DNA from: Oscheius sp. JU75
Taxonomy: Eukaryota > Nematoda > Chromadorea > Rhabditida > Rhabditidae
Length of the DNA stretch: 64,000 nt
Direction of reading: 5' to 3'
Assembly: GCA_037178855.1 (NCBI GenBank)
Contig: JASJZC010000006.1
Span: 9,590,501 to 9,654,500, forward strand
The position numbers and the translations under genes were made by a program. Under the pieces are notes generated by a model that was not told the origin of the DNA, ran no database searches, and saw nothing but the letters and a program-made list of their open reading frames with translations. This document shows positions 10,675 through 24,105 of the stretch, one piece after another (position 1 is the stretch's first letter; each line of letters begins with the position of its first letter).

Positions 10675-13097
10675 CCTGTCCTGAAAAAAAGTTTTACATA
10701 CGATTGTTTGCAAGAAAAAGACGTAAGGCAAAAAAAAAAGACGTATGGCAAAAATACGTCAGGCTTGGCGACTTTTCTTCCTTACGAATTGTACGGCTTG
10801 TATCTCCCTATCTTCAAAGCATTTCATGCTCTATAGAGTTCTTTTACACGCTCAGTTTGATGACAGTGGTTAGAAGTGAGAAAGTCAGTAGAAAATAACG
10901 TCAAACACGTATATTTTTCGGGAAATAAAACAGGAAAATCTTTACAAAACCGGAGCCATCCAGTTGCCTAAAATGAGTTGGTGCGTACGGTAGAATAGGC
11001 AGCGCATGAATTTGAATCACTTATTCTTTTTTCGTTTCTTTTCTACTCAACAACTACTTGTATGCTGATTGTTTCCTGTCTGGAGCTTTGCAGACGTCAG
11101 TTAGGTCAAGATATTCTAGATTCACGTTGAGTAGATCATGTTTCCATTTCAAAAACAGTGAAAAGGCTGCTTATTTGTCAATACTCGATGCTTACAAGTT
11201 TTTTCCGGTTGATTACATTTTTTTCCTGATTCTTCATTTTGTAGATAATCGTGTAGAAATTAAAACTGACTACATTTAGAAGGTTTACTGACGAATTTGG
11301 AAAGAAAAACAGGAAAACGTTTGGTCTAACGACCACACAAGAGCCGTCACAACATTGGTGAGTAGTCTCGATGATGAAGAACAGCATCTCCTGTCATTTT
11401 CTACAGAAGTCATCCCATTTGTTTCCCCAGAATTCTTTGCTTTTGGCATAAGAAACCGAACCACTGCTTATTGAAATCAATTGTCAAACGAGATCTTGTC
11501 CCGACGCGGCTGACCCCGTTCCAGCTCAGATGATCTGCCTTTTCTCGACCAGCCAGTACTCTTTAACCGTAGTGGACCTTGGCCCATCGAGGTCACCTTT
11601 CTCTTTCTTGCGCCACAACCTCCTAGTCCTCCTCCGACCGCACTTATCCACCCGCCACAGGCTCGCTGTTCCATCAGCCAATTAGTAGCCGCAGAGGTCC
11701 AACCGGTTCGTTTATCCCAAAAAAATGTGAACATCACATTTGCATTTGAACAGTCGGAAATACTTGGGGAATTCGAGTAAGGTAGTAAAACATGTTCGTC
11801 TCCGGAATCACAAACAACTTATAAAGCTCGTTTCGCAACACGCGTTGCCGGGGATACCCACCCTCTCTCTCTCTGCCAGGTATCGATGGATGTTCACTAC
11901 CCTTAGGATTCGTTCACATTCGTTCAGGGGGTTCTTTTTGCCAGGGGATACAGAACCTGTCTCTTCCATCCACACGGGCTAATGTTCGTGTCTCTCCCTC
12001 TCTCAAAATATGCCAGGTATTACTGAATTGAACGTTGTTTGAGGGGCCAGAAATGAAGGAAAATATACAGCTCTTTCGATCCCTGTCAGCAAGCACCACT
12101 AGAAACTGTTCTCTTCTGTCACTTTTACAGTCGTCAAACTTCATTTTGTGAACTGTTTGAACCACGAAACTCTAGGGATCATCTGCTGCTACGCAGTTCT
12201 TCAATGTGCGTCTGTTTTCCTACCTCTCTATCTTTCTGCTCTCTGTTCAGCTGAGAAGTTGAAAACGCTGTCTTTGAAGGTTGTTCGTGACGGGACCCTT
12301 TTTTCCAGAAAAATGAATAAAAACCGACGAGACACGCAATTACGTCGACTTAATTTCATGTTTCTCGTCAGTATTTATTCATTTTGGGCCCATTTTTAGT
12401 GAAAAAGGGCCTCGCCACGAACAATACTTGTGTACTCTCTTGAAGGACTGCGTTTCCAACTCCTCGGCTGAACAGACTATAATCAGTGTTTCTTAGCACA
12501 ATTTTATTTCAAACAATTGCTTTGGAATCCAATACAGTAACTAATTAATAGGACTTTTTATACTTTGGGACCGCCTAGATATACACTTTATGGCTGTTTG
12601 TCCTCCGAAACACATTTCAGGTATCTGCTGGCAGTTGCTGCAGTCTCAGAGGTTTTTCTTTCTGTCGTTTTGACCTCGTTTCAAACCAGTTCCGCCTCCG
12701 CTCTCCTCATGTAAATTGCGTGCCAAACAGTCGTTGAATCTCTAGGATTTCCGTGACGGCTACAAAAAGAGTGCCACCTGTCTCCTTGGCCATCTCGAAT
12801 TGTTTACTTCCTCTCTCGTCCTCACCGGAACATACGAGCCTCTGTCTGTCTGTTTCAGTCTCTGACCTTTTACCTCTACCTCTGTTTCTCTGTCCAATTG
12901 AGCCATTTGTTTAGTCCAAGTTCTCTCAGCGGTCACTGTTTATTCGGCAATAAACGGAAGAGCGAGCCTCCCGTCTCGAGCCACTGACAAATATGACCAA
13001 TTAGGCTTGGCTGGCAGTCTGCCGCCACTGACCATCTCGTCCTGTCCCTTTCCGGTGGCTGTTTTTCTCCCCATACAGAATTATTCATGACTCTTCG

Positions 13098-13101
<4 letters not shown>

Positions 13102-13146
<45 letters not shown>
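13102..13146. repeat. GA/GACA microsatellite
   Basis: A run of (GA)n passes into (GACA)n. Confidence 0.95.
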
Positions 13147-13649
13147 TTTGTCCATCACGAAAGCGAGTAATGGACGTGGGGCCCCAGTTTGTTGATTCAG
13201 CTCCGTAATGCCGGACCGTTTCACAAACAGTCCACTCTCTTCTTTTCTGTCTTTTGTTCCAATTCCATTTTTGCTAGAGCACCGGGATTCAGGGCGGCAC
13301 ACACTTATGATCTTCTCATTCCCCCAGCTGGCAAATAACCCGCTTTTTTTGTAAGCGAGGACATCAAGTTCACTTTCAAAGAGACGCAGAACTAGAAAGT
13401 AAGAAATCTCCTTACACTCCAATTTTCAAAGACAATTCGTGTTTTGACCCTCAGACGGGATAGGTAATTCTCAGTGTGCATCAAATACGAGGAATTCAAA
13501 GTCTTTCTTCCTCGGGTCTTTACACGCAACCGGGAATTAGACCAGCCCGACCCCATGTGTACTGGCTGCCGAGATGATACGGCAGCGAGTCGGGGCACCC
13601 CCGAGAGGACAGATAAAAGCTGGTTAGAGCGAGTAAAATGAATGACTAT

Positions 13650-13905
13650 GATGGGCTGTCTCTATGTCTGGCTCCCTGCCTCTATATCTCTCAGTCTCTT
13701 TGTCTCTTTGTATCTCTGTCTGTCTCTCTGTCTATCTATCTTTCTATCTCTCTGTACCTCTGTCTCCTAGCCTCTATGCCTCTTGTCCTTCTGCCTTTCT
13801 ATCTCTGTCTCCCCGTCTCTCTGTTTCTCTTTCTCTATGTTTTTCTTTCCATTTATGTCTCTTTGTCGCTGTCTCTATCTATCTCTGTTTCTATATGACT
13901 CTGCC
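13650..13905. repeat. CTCTGT-type simple repeat tract
   Basis: About 250 bp of imperfect TCTCTGTC/TATCTCTG units. It makes spurious Leu/Ser-rich reading frames in two frames. Confidence 0.9.
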
Positions 13906-15307
13906 TAACCAAGTTCAATACTAGGCCGAGAGACTGTTGACGGTGTTCCCAATTTGCTTAATCTGCGTTCCGGCGATAAGCGAATGTTGATTACAAGTCT
14001 TTGATATTTGCCTCCGGGCTTCCAACAAACACGCGGATGTCGTCATTTGGTCCCCAGAACCTCGCGATCCAAATCGCCACACAAAGAGACGGAGAGCGAG
14101 GTCTATACGTGACCGTCCTTTGTGTGCGGCACGCAGCTTTTTTCGACCGTCACGACTTGACCACAGGCTCTCTCCCCGCCCTAGAGGGCTGTTGCGCGTG
14201 AGATGCCCACCTCGGTGGCTGTTTTTCCTCTTCCACATGAGCCCGACACCCCACAGCAGAACTTGGTCGGATTCTTTAACAACGTCATTCCACAGACTAG
14301 CTATTGGGAGAAGTTATGGTGAGTCCCGGTGGACTACAGTCCACACACAGTCCTTGTGCCATTTTAGGACTCGTCCCTTTTGTGTGTGGACACTGCGTGT
14401 CCGTCCCTTTTCAAGACACACCGGACACTTGGAGAGTTTCAGTGTGCTCAAAATAGGACCTTGACTCATACCGTACCGGCTTCTTGTACAGGATTTTTGA
14501 CTGTTCTGTTGACCTAGCTGCCTGGTTTTCGACATTGACCCAGTCACAAAACATTTTACGTCAACGGTCCTCCGTTAATTGAATCCTGGACTCATTTCCT
14601 GTTAATTTGGGGGGTTGGGGGGTTCTGTCAACATCTTTGTCAACTTAGGGTCTCTATTTTTCGTGCTGCCCCGTGAAAACGACTGCCTCGACTCATTTCT
14701 TACGTGACCAAATACTGGACTGTTTGTTTTGACTAGGGTCCCGATCTTTCGGAGAGGGACAGAGAAACAAAGAGACAGAGAGACAGAGACATCAGATTAC
14801 TGTTTCCAAAAAGAGAAGTCCAAGATGAATAGGACTGTTTTGTTGCCAGCTGACTAATCGTTTTCCCAGCGGGAGTCGTGTCTATCGCTCGCTCGCTTCG
14901 AATTTCAAAGAAGAGGACAGAACCGGTGTCTTTTTGGGGTCGACTCTTGATCTTATCTTTCTAGGATCTTTTCTCACAATTAGTCTCACTCTCACACCGA
15001 TCTATATTGAATTTCCTACCTGTTGTTCTAGTAATCGGCTTTCCCTCCACGCGGAAACGATCCGGAATGCCTGCCGCCCCTGTTTACTCATCCATCATCG
15101 ATAATTCCCATACGATCAAATGCGAACATCTTTTCTGTCGCCGTTATACGAATCATATGTGTGTGTCTTCTGGTCAAACATTTCGGACAGTTTACTTTTA
15201 GAGCCCCTTCTGTGCGCTAAGTTTCCAATCTTTTGAGCACCTCAGTTAGATGTAAGGTCGGAAAATGGTCACAAGAGTCAAAAAAACAGTTTGCTATTGA
15301 GTAGCCT

Positions 15308-15432
15308 CTGTATCTCTCTCTCTCTCTCTGTCTCGCTCTCTCTCTCTGTCGCTATGTCTCTCTGTCTCCCGATCTCTCTGTCTGTATCTCTGCCTCTCTA
15401 TTTCTCGGTCTCTATGCCTCTCTGTCTTTGCC
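15308..15432. repeat. CTCTGT-type simple repeat tract
   Basis: Imperfect TCTCTCTG units with the same composition as the 13.7-kb tract. Confidence 0.9.
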
Positions 15433-15621
15433 TATCATTGAACTACTTTTCTTCCCTCCACCATGACTCACAAGAGAACATAAACTCTGCTCAAACAGTT
15501 TGTCCTCTCTCACTCACCCACGTTTCCTCTCCCCCATTCTAATCAGAACCATTTCAGGCCGTCTCGTCTCTCACCTTCATCATCGTCTCCACGGGATTCC
15601 CTTTCTCCGATCAGCCCGAAC

Positions 15622-18600
15622 ATGGCAGCAGCGGCTGCCATGCGCCGTTCCTCTGACTACGGTGAGTCTCCAATCTTTTGTGCTTCTCAGTTAGATCTTT
15701 TTCCGTCTGTCTGGCTGTCTGGTAATCCCGCGAATTAGGTCCCTGACCCTTTTTTCGGCTTGTCCAAATTAGCTTCCGAGGAATGCCCGATCCCGGATTT
15801 TCTCCCTCTCTCTGTCTCGCCCTTCGAGAACATTTGGAAAACTGCAAAATATCAGCTGGGGATAGTTATCGGAAAGAGTAGCTCGGACACTTGCTGACCC
15901 GCCCCCACGGAGCAGCTGTTCGGGCGAGAGGTCAAAGGGATGCGAGCTCGGAGCAAGAAAAAAAAGTTTCGGGAGCAAAAGAGCCCCTGGTCGAATGTTT
16001 CATTAGTTATTCATTTGCCAGCCTGCTTTGACGGCCATTGTGGTGGACGGGGCGTAGGCAGGGCCAGTGTTGATCCAATTATGCAGCCTATTCGGCTTGT
16101 GGACCCTGCTACTTCTATCCACCCTTGTACTCTTACCTCACACTTTTCCTACTATCACTCGAACGCTAGAGAAAGAGACAGCCGTGGTGTCCAAAATGGT
16201 CTCGCTTCCGTATTGATTGATAGTCTGTTTGACTTGGCCGTCACCACCGCGTTATTACTTCCTCTCGAGTCAACTCGAATCTTCAAAAACACTCTTCCTG
16301 TCTAGTTACCAGCAGTCAGCTGTTCTTCTTGACTCATCCTGTCTGTACAAATGGGCGGATTCTTAAACTTCGTGCTACGGCTTGCATCCGTGGTGCAGTG
16401 GCAAGTGGCATTGAGCAAATGGTTCGGGGTTCAAATCCCGGACTAGATTTTTCATTTTGTTTTTTGGTTTGATGCCGTGAAAACAGCTATAGTGTTGCCG
16501 AACATACATATGTACCTCTCTTGTTATTCTCCAAAAGTATTTTCCCAATCCCCTACCCCCCGACTACAAATGGGTTATCAGCTGTTCGGAAAAACTAGTC
16601 TCTTTCGCAGTTTCTGTCTCTCTCTTCTCCCCCGCTCTCGGTCGGAGACACCTGACCGGTCCCACCAATTGAAACCGTCGCTCGCTCGTTTGTATCCATC
16701 TATCCCATAATCTCCCACATTGAACAATGCGTGCTATATATTCTCCAGTCTCTCTCTGTGGTTGACTCTCCCCCCGAGCAATCCATCATAGAGGGCTAAA
16801 AAGGGGCGACATCTCCCGCAGAACTGAGCTTAGGCCCGAAATCAACTTTTCCGGTCCAATGACCCCTTTTCCGAACTTTTCGCCGCCCTTGTCTCTCTAT
16901 TTCTCTCTAGGGTCCCTGCGGGCTCTTTGGTCTAATTAGAGACTGCCAATCATCAGCACAGCTCAACCCCATTTTGCCGGAAAAACCCGGTTTATCGTCG
17001 TTTGTCGAGAGAGATAGAGCAAGATGATTGATTTCAGGATCGGCGGACACCGACTGTGACACTCTTCCGCCTTCGGACAGTGAGTGTGCTGCTGTGCCCA
17101 CGACCGAGGTCGACCTCCTCGCCAAAATGGAGCAGCTGAACAGGTTCGCCTATTGAACTTGGAAACTGAGGCATTCTGCTATTCGGTTACTGTAAATAGT
17201 CATTTAAAAACTTTGTTGCGTGATCCCTGGATCCAAATATACACCGTAACATTCTATTAGAAGCCCACCTCGTCCGTAAAATCCGATTTTTCGAGGCCAG
17301 GACAGCATTTTCAAGCTTTCCGAAGTTCTGCAGAGTTGTAGAACGGATGAAGGGCTACAACTTTGAGAAAATGGAAGAGCACAAAAATGTCGTCTTGGAT
17401 CCGAAACTTGGTTATGCAAGTCATCCCGCGTGCGTGGCAAGACATTTGCGTCGCGGAGATCCCCGAATTGGACTCAAGAACTTATTTTTAAGCTTTTCCA
17501 TTTTTCTCAAAGTTGTGCCCTTCATTCGTTCTACAACTTTGCAGAACATCGAAAAGCTCGAAAATGATGTCTTGATCCCGAGAATTGCTTTTTTCTGGCG
17601 AGAGATTGGAGCTCGATCACCTTACGAAGTTCAAAACAAAAGTTTTAGGTCAAACGAGGAGGATGCCAGAAGTGTCGCCTCGAAACGAAGTGGCTCCTCC
17701 GGGTCTCCAAAAGCGCGAGACTCGACCCCGGCCGAGGAAGAAGAGGAAGATTTATGGACAGTTTGGGGCGAGCTAATCCGGAATTGGGACCAAGAAGTGA
17801 AGAAAAAACCACAATATATCAAGGTACCTTCTATTCCTGTTCAGTTTCCTCCTGGGTAGCAGCGACCTTATAACGATAGCTCATGGCCTTCCCCTCGAGA
17901 GCCTCAATATCGTGCTTGACAGCCTCCCAGATCTTGCTCTTATTCTCGCAGTCATTGCGCATCCGAGCCAGTTGTCGCTCCAGCTGGGCGAGTCGTTGTC
18001 ATTCCTCCTTCCAACTGCGTGATGACGTCTGGCTCTTCCTTCTTAGGGGCATCTTTGAAGTTTTGAAAAGCTTTCCGTTTTTGCTATATTTACGTTGGAA
18101 ACATTGTCAAATAGGTATGCAAAGTTCGGACTAAAAAGGAACGCGAAATGCTATACAGAACGCCAAGATTGTAGTGCTCAATTGGGCGAATTCGCGAGCT
18201 TTTACCCGGGTAGCTCAGCTGGTTAGCGCTCCGACTACGGAACTTCGATACCCGCGTGACTGAAATGGACATATCTTGGAATAGTTTGACATAACTTGGC
18301 ATTGGATCCATTTCAGGCGTTGGTCAAACGAGGAATTCCGCAGCATTTCCGAACCATAGCCTGGCAACTACTGTCCAATGCCTCCGTCTCTTCCATTCAC
18401 GAGGTCTATGCGGACTACATGAGACAGACTTCCGTTTATGAAAAGGCAAGAAACGGGTACCTTTATGACTCATCTTTGATTCAGGTCATACAGAGGGATA
18501 TTCCGCGCACCTATCCAGAGCTCGAGTTCTTCAAAGATGCCGGAAGAGGACAGGCTGCTCTTTTCAATGTGATCAAGGCTTACTCGCTCCATGATAAGGA

Positions 18601-21600
18601 AGTCGGCTACTGTCAGGGGAGCGCCTTTATCGTTGGTCTTCTACTACTACAGGTACCGTAAACTATCTACTAAAGTTTGATGTGGAGTGGAGTTTCACCC
18701 GTACTCCCTCCTTTTGCAAATTTGTAGCCCTTACTCTGCTTAACAACATTTCAGATGCCAGAGGAAGAGGCCTTTGCCGTGTTCGTTCGTCTAATGGAAA
18801 ACTACTACCTGAGAGATCTGTACAAGCCAATCATGACAGAGCTCGGACTCTGTATGTTCCAGTTGGAATGTCTGGTTCAGGAACAGGTAGAGGTCCTAAA
18901 AAATTTCTCAAGACCTCACTGTAGATGCCCGATCTGTACACTCATTTCAACAACATGGGCTTCGACACTTCAATGTACGCCTCCTCGTGGTTTCTGACCC
19001 TCTTCACTACCAGTCTTCCACTCGAGATTGCCAACCGAATCATGGATGTTTTTCTTGTGGAGGGGATCGAGTTCATCTTCTGCATAGCCATGTCGATCCT
19101 TCAACAAGCCAGATTCGATCTGCTGCGTCTGGACATGGAGGGGATGCTCAAGGTGAGAGACAGAGGAACAGAAAGACAGAGGGAGAAAAAGACAAAAAGA
19201 CAAAGAGACAGACACAGACAGACGTACTGACCAATGGCTCATCCCCTTTTAGTACTTCCAAAGAGAGATCCGTGAGCGGTATGAGAACGACGCGGAGCTG
19301 CTGTTTGCCGTGGCGCATCAGGTCCAACTTAACCCGAAGAGGATGAAAATGCTCAAGAAGGACTATCTGGCCAAGAGGACAAAAGAACAGGAGGAGGCTG
19401 TCGAGTTGAGGGTGGGTTGATGATACATCTTGAGGGAAAGGGCGTCCTTTTATTGGAAAGGTCTCTGAGAGAAATGTTGTCGCTGAAAGCGGGGTAGAAG
19501 TGCCTCTCAATCTCTATTGTCTTTCGAGACTCCGGCTAGATCTCCTACTTTGTCGAAACTGCAGTCCCTGCGGTTACCAGCGAACCCCCCCCCCAAAAAA
19601 AAAAATCCAGTTTCGGATGCCAAACTTTCCTAGCTGACTCTCCCAAAGTTCTCCACTGTCTGTCATGTTACTAAGCTTTGACAGAGCTTGGCAAACTTCG
19701 ATAGCTTTTTAGGCATCTGAGCGCGGAAAGACTAAGAAATGTCCAGTAGCCTTAGGTAGCTTTCAAACGCTTCCTACTTTTGAGACAACAGCTATCTATA
19801 AAAACTTCCATGATAGACGCCTTCGGAAACTCAAGTTTTCCTATTTGAACATCTCAAAGCCCGATCTGTCTTACTTACATATCACTGTTGAGCATTGACA
19901 AAAAATGGCAAGTCTTGACAGAATGTTTCGGTATTTGAAGGGTTGTAAGTGACCAGAAGATCAGGGGACAGATATCTCTTTGTAGCATGTAGGCATTGAC
20001 AGAACTTGGCAGGACTTTTGTTAGACTCTGCTTGCTACGGGCTTGGTGTGACTCAGTTTTGGTCAAAATTACCGAAATTGTTCAGACATGGGTAGAGGCA
20101 GTTTCTATTGTACTTTAGTAGTCGCGTGATGTCCCACAAGACGTTATTGAAACGAAAGGTTCTCGCGAAAATCTTCGCTGCAACATGATCCTCCCGCCTC
20201 TGCCCAAACAGTCTCCTCTTCCTCTCGTCCCTCGGGCCCTCCTTCTCATCAAATTGCAAATGTCTCTCTTTTTCTCTTCTCGTCATCTCTCCTCGATCCG
20301 CTGATTGATTTCTTTCCCACGTGTCTCTCGCTCTTTCTCGTCGTTTCCTGCCGTCTTCCCCTACCCTGTTACTGTCTACTTCTTCCTTCTAAGACCCACA
20401 CGAAAAACACTTCCGCGGCCTCCCTTAGTTGTCTTAAAGGACCGGTTGCTGGCTGGGCGTGTCCTCCCGGGAGTCTCTCTCTACCTGGGCTCGTGTTCGG
20501 TCTCATTGCTCCGCCCCCACCTTTTGCCAGGTCTCTCTACCAGTTATTCTCTGTCAATTTCTCTCTTTGTCTCTCTACCAAATCTAGGCAATGATCACAC
20601 GTTCCAAAAAACTGAAGAAGAAGTTCGTCTGGACGCGGAAGGTAAGCAGACAGTCCGATTTTCCACTGCCCGCCCCGTAATCAGATTCCATCATTGATTT
20701 TTTCGGAAGGTGTCTATTGACAGATGCTGTAGGCAGAAGTGCTCATCACGCAATTCGATAGAGCTCCCTCTCTGAGTTGTTATGCGGTTCCTCTGTCCCG
20801 TCAATCATTGCGGTTACGCCTCTGAGAGTGTAACAGACGTGAACGAGTTCAATTATTAGTAACATCAAAGTTTATGTCTCTGTCAGGGAAACCCTTGTCC
20901 TGGATGTAAAGAAAGAAGGATCAGATGTCTTTCTCTATTCGATCAATGTTTATTTTGGGAATGGCAGGCGTATTTCCGTTTCCGATCAAGAAGAGAACCG
21001 GATCAATCGGAGAGGGGCTCCTTGTTTCCCTCCTGTACTGTCTCGGATTATCCGAATGCTAGACGGTATGGGTGAGACAAGCAGTGGTGAAACCTCCCTG
21101 AGTCATTTTTCAGGGTCAAGCCATGACACAAACAAAAGTTCTACAGAGCCGTAGAGTTCGATCTGGGCTACAACTTTGCAGAACATCATAAAGCCAAAAA
21201 ATAACATTATCGGCCTGAAAAGAGGCTCGCAAAGCTCCCAGTTTCCCGCCCGTACTATCTCGGCCAGCTTCGAGAAGGTACGGATGAGAACAGTCGACTG
21301 TGCCCTTTCCTAGTGATTTTCCAACCTGCGAACAAGTCGGATTACCAGAAAATGTTTGGGAGTGTGCGGTATCGCTGCATGCTGTTTGTCTTTAGCTCTG
21401 AAACACACCGCGCCGCGTGTAACTAACATCACATACACACAGCTGTGGAAGCTGTCAGCCATCAAAAAGATGTTTTGATCCGCCGGCGCCGATCGTTATG
21501 CGACCAAATGCGGGCAGATTTGTGGCCAGTTTGTACTGGCAATTATGCCCCAACCGAACCGTACACAATACTCATTCACAGTAGCTCCGCTCGTGACACA

Positions 21601-24105
21601 TTGATTGATCTTTTCAATGTGGAACAGTTGGTCATAGGGGGACGCAATACGAAACAATGGCGTAATTTTATGAGACATTTATGAGATGGCAGGGTCTGAT
21701 GACTAATTTTCAGAGACTACGAACCGAGAACCGACTGCTGAGACAGAGGATTGACTATTTGGAGGCGGAATCCGCTGCTCTGGCCGATAGGCTGGTCAAA
21801 GGACAGGTGAGAGACAGAGAGACAGTCATGGAGATTCTGGAATGACCAAGTTTTTCAGGTGAATCTGGCTCAGGAGGCCGAGAACTGTATTAACATCGCC
21901 CATGAGCTGAGCAAGCTCCGCGACATCAATTCCGATGCCCATAGGAAGCTAGAAGATGCTTATGAGACCATTCGGTAAGTCACATGGTCTCGACTGTTAA
22001 CATTTCGGTTTCTAGCGAACTTTCGTCTACGCGGAAAGACAACACGGTCGAGGTTGGGAGTCAAGTGGATGATACGTCGATGATCGAGCACATTCATTCT
22101 CTCCAGCAGGAACTTATCGCCTCCCATAACAGACTGGCGGATCATGACAATCTGATGAAGGATGCCAAGCAGAGGATACTGGTAAGCGCTTGAAAATCAG
22201 GAACACGGCCTGTGGCTGTCTCCAATCCTCTGTCACTTTCCTGTCAATCTGTCTGGCATCCTATATTTCTCCCAGCCAATCTGCCCACAGTTCCTGTCAG
22301 TTTCCCTGTCCAACATCTTAACTTCTCCTGGCATCAGTCCAATTGTCCAGAGCTCATCCTACCCATGACGAATTATTATCTTAAATATGTTCAATATCTC
22401 CTAGTCTGTGTCAACTGAAAGCTGGCTGGAACACCACAAGAGGTTGGATAGTTGACAGACTGTAGCCTGTCAACTATCCAACCTCTTGTGGTGTTCCAGC
22501 CAGCTTTCTAACTTGTCATCCTCGCAAACCTCCTATACTGCCACTGTCAATCTGTGCCCAACGCTCCAACTTTTCTCTTCTACATGGTGTGTCTCTGTCA
22601 ACGGTTCTTCACGCTCTCAAAGACGAATGCATGTTCATGTCAACTTATGCTGACATCCCAAGGAATTGAAGGTCGATATGTAGGTCATATGTAATACGAG
22701 TTGGTGCTCCCTCGTTCCGTCCATCTCTGTTATAAATCACATAGAGACTAATAGCCTCCATGCATATTTGACCTGGTAATTGACAATGACATTTCCCGTT
22801 TTCAGGAGCTCGAGTCGGCCAACAAGAGACTAAGGGAACACGAGCCTTCGGAAGGAATCGCTGGTCTCCAAGAGGAACTTATCTCTGTCAAGATGCGCGA
22901 GGCTGAGAGTGCTCTGGCTCTGAAGGAGATGAGACAACGACTGTCCGACCTGGAACAACATTGGGCGGTTGGTCTTTCTCGTACTGTGGCATAGAGCCTG
23001 ACTTCAGAAGTACGTCCACACTCGAGCATTTGATCCGTCTGCCGGAATCGAGAAGGATACCTCAGCTGCTGAGACACCAGTGACACCGACGAATCCGAGT
23101 CCTCCTCTGACAGCCAGAGCCAGGCTGGCCAAAATCACGGCCTCTTTCATGGGATCTGTCTCGGAGCATGAGGATGGAATCACGGTGAAGGAGCTGGAAG
23201 ATCAGTTGATGGGAGTGAGGATAAAGGAAGCCGACACTTTGGCGGAGTTGAAGGAGATGCGACAGAAGGTTTGTGTCACTGTCTCCGTCTCTCTGTCTCT
23301 CTATGTTTCTGTATTTGTTTCTCTCTGCGACGGTTATTCCTTCAGGTCATGGAGCTCGAAACGCAGAATCATGTCTGCACCAACCAGCTCAAGAGACAGG
23401 ATGACGAGATGAAACGGGTACGAGAGGATCTCGAGATGGCTGTGAAGGTAACTTTTGGAAAAACCAGTACAAAACCAAGATTTAGGCAAAGAAAGAGGTA
23501 GAATCCGAATCTGGCAAAGACAAACAGAGATGGATCCAGAAGGAATCCGAGCTGAACGAGCAGAGTATCATGGAGCGACTCAAGTACACAGAAGCCATGC
23601 AGAATGTCCACGAGCTGCGGCAACAGATTGCCCAACTCGAGCTGAAGAAGGCCGAAAAGTGGACACAGAATCAACTAAGAGGAACTTCTGTCTGTGACGT
23701 TGACGATGATTCGGTGTGTTTTTTAGCTGTCCGCTACAAAGTTGACAGAGGAATACAAAACTTGATTATAGTAAGACAAAGAAATAATGAGATAGAAAAC
23801 AAAGTGATAGAGAGATAGAGGGATAGAGAGACAGAAAGACAGACCCCATATAGACAAGAATTGCCAGACATCGGCAGTGCGTAACCAGTCAATTCCAGAA
23901 TTCTCATGCCTCACTCTGCTCCAACGGTGACGCCCTGTCACTCGCCTCCGAGGACATGAATGCCCTCATTGCTGAGGTCACAGTCCGAGTTCCGACCCTT
24001 GACGAGCTCCGTGAAGAGGAGCATGAGGACAACGATGCTAAGCACAAACACGATGACGGAAATGACACCACGGACTCCGGTGTTCAGCTTTCGGACTGTC
24101 ATTGA
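15622..24105 (+). CDS. EVI5: EVI5-family Rab GTPase-activating protein
   Basis: TBC-domain RabGAP with a long coiled-coil tail; family members act on Rabs in endosomal recycling and cytokinesis. Sixteen exons give 823 residues, like human EVI5: 15622-15661, 17038-17143, 17649-17823, 18317-18445, 18485-18652, 18755-18886, 18925-19152, 19253-19411, 21714-21806, 21859-21974, 22016-22181, 22806-22967, 23008-23268, 23346-23447, 23486-23713, 23899-24105. The TBC domain (about residues 110-330) has the arginine finger in RDIPRTYP and the glutamine finger in GYCQGSAF, plus MPEEEAFAVFVRLM and GFDTSMYASSWFLTLF. Coiled coil covers about residues 345-770 (LRTENRLLRQRIDYLEAE, ELETQNHVCTNQLKR). Exon 18317-18445 ends in a GC donor. 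The start is an ATG 7 nt after an acceptor-like CTCCGATCAG. Of the large introns, 15662-17037 and 17824-18316 show no exon, and 19412-21713 and 22182-22805 hold repeats. Confidence 0.94.
16384..16443 (+). repeat. tRNA-like element (EVI5 intron 1)
   Basis: TGGTGCAGTGGCAAGTGGC followed by the B box GGGGTTCAAATCCCGG. It belongs to the GCGCAGTGGCAAGTGGC subgroup. Confidence 0.55.
17296..17400. repeat. Foldback element copy (EVI5 intron)
   Basis: It contains GTTCTGCAGAGTTGTAG, a loop, then CTACAACTTTGAG. It is nearly the reverse complement of the neighbouring copy at 17470-17580. Confidence 0.7.
17470..17580. repeat. Foldback element copy (EVI5 intron)
   Basis: It contains TTCTCAAAGTTGTG, a loop, then CTACAACTTTGCAGAACATC and GAAAAGCTCGAAAATG. 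It lies in the same intron as the previous copy. Confidence 0.7.
18204..18259 (+). repeat. tRNA-Arg-like element (EVI5 intron)
   Basis: GGGTAGCTCAGCTGGTTAGC is a near-perfect tRNA 5' half and D arm. GCTCCGACTACGGAAC resembles an Arg(ACG) anticodon region. The B box is degraded (ACTTCGATACCC), so it is probably a pseudogene or SINE head. Confidence 0.5.
18446..18484 (+). other. GC-AG intron of EVI5
   Basis: A 39-bp intron starting GCAAGA and ending TTGATTCAG. Only this boundary joins VYEK to VIQRDIP in frame; the next GT downstream would shift the frame. Confidence 0.8.
21128..21205. repeat. Foldback element copy (EVI5 intron)
   Basis: It contains GTTCTACAGAGCCGTAGAG, then GGGCTACAACTTTGCAGAAC and ATCATAAAGCC. 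It is followed at 21240 by TTTCCCGCCCGTACTATCTC, a flank shared with other copies. Confidence 0.65.
22417..22508. repeat. Perfect 42-bp inverted repeat with 8-nt spacer
   Basis: 22417-22458 and 22467-22508 are exact reverse complements (starting GAAAGCTGGCTGGAACACC) separated by ACTGTAGC. The pair lies in EVI5 intron 22182-22805 in the transcribed orientation. Confidence 0.95.

Larger units (their letters stand above)
10675..15621. other. Long gene-free, repeat-rich stretch before EVI5
   Basis: About 4.9 kb without a supportable exon on either strand. It holds a GA repeat at 13102-13146, a long CTCTGT-type tract at 13650-13905 and another at 15308-15432. It presumably includes the promoter and 5' untranslated region of EVI5 and upstream sequence of the C2H2 gene. 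Short reading frames here lack domain or splice support. Confidence 0.6.

Noticed and set aside
13650-13924. Leu/Ser/Val-rich frames resembling membrane proteins
   Set aside because: They are translations of a CTCTGT microsatellite in several frames.
18204-18259. Functional tRNA-Arg gene
   Set aside because: The B box and T arm are degraded and the 3' acceptor strand is missing.
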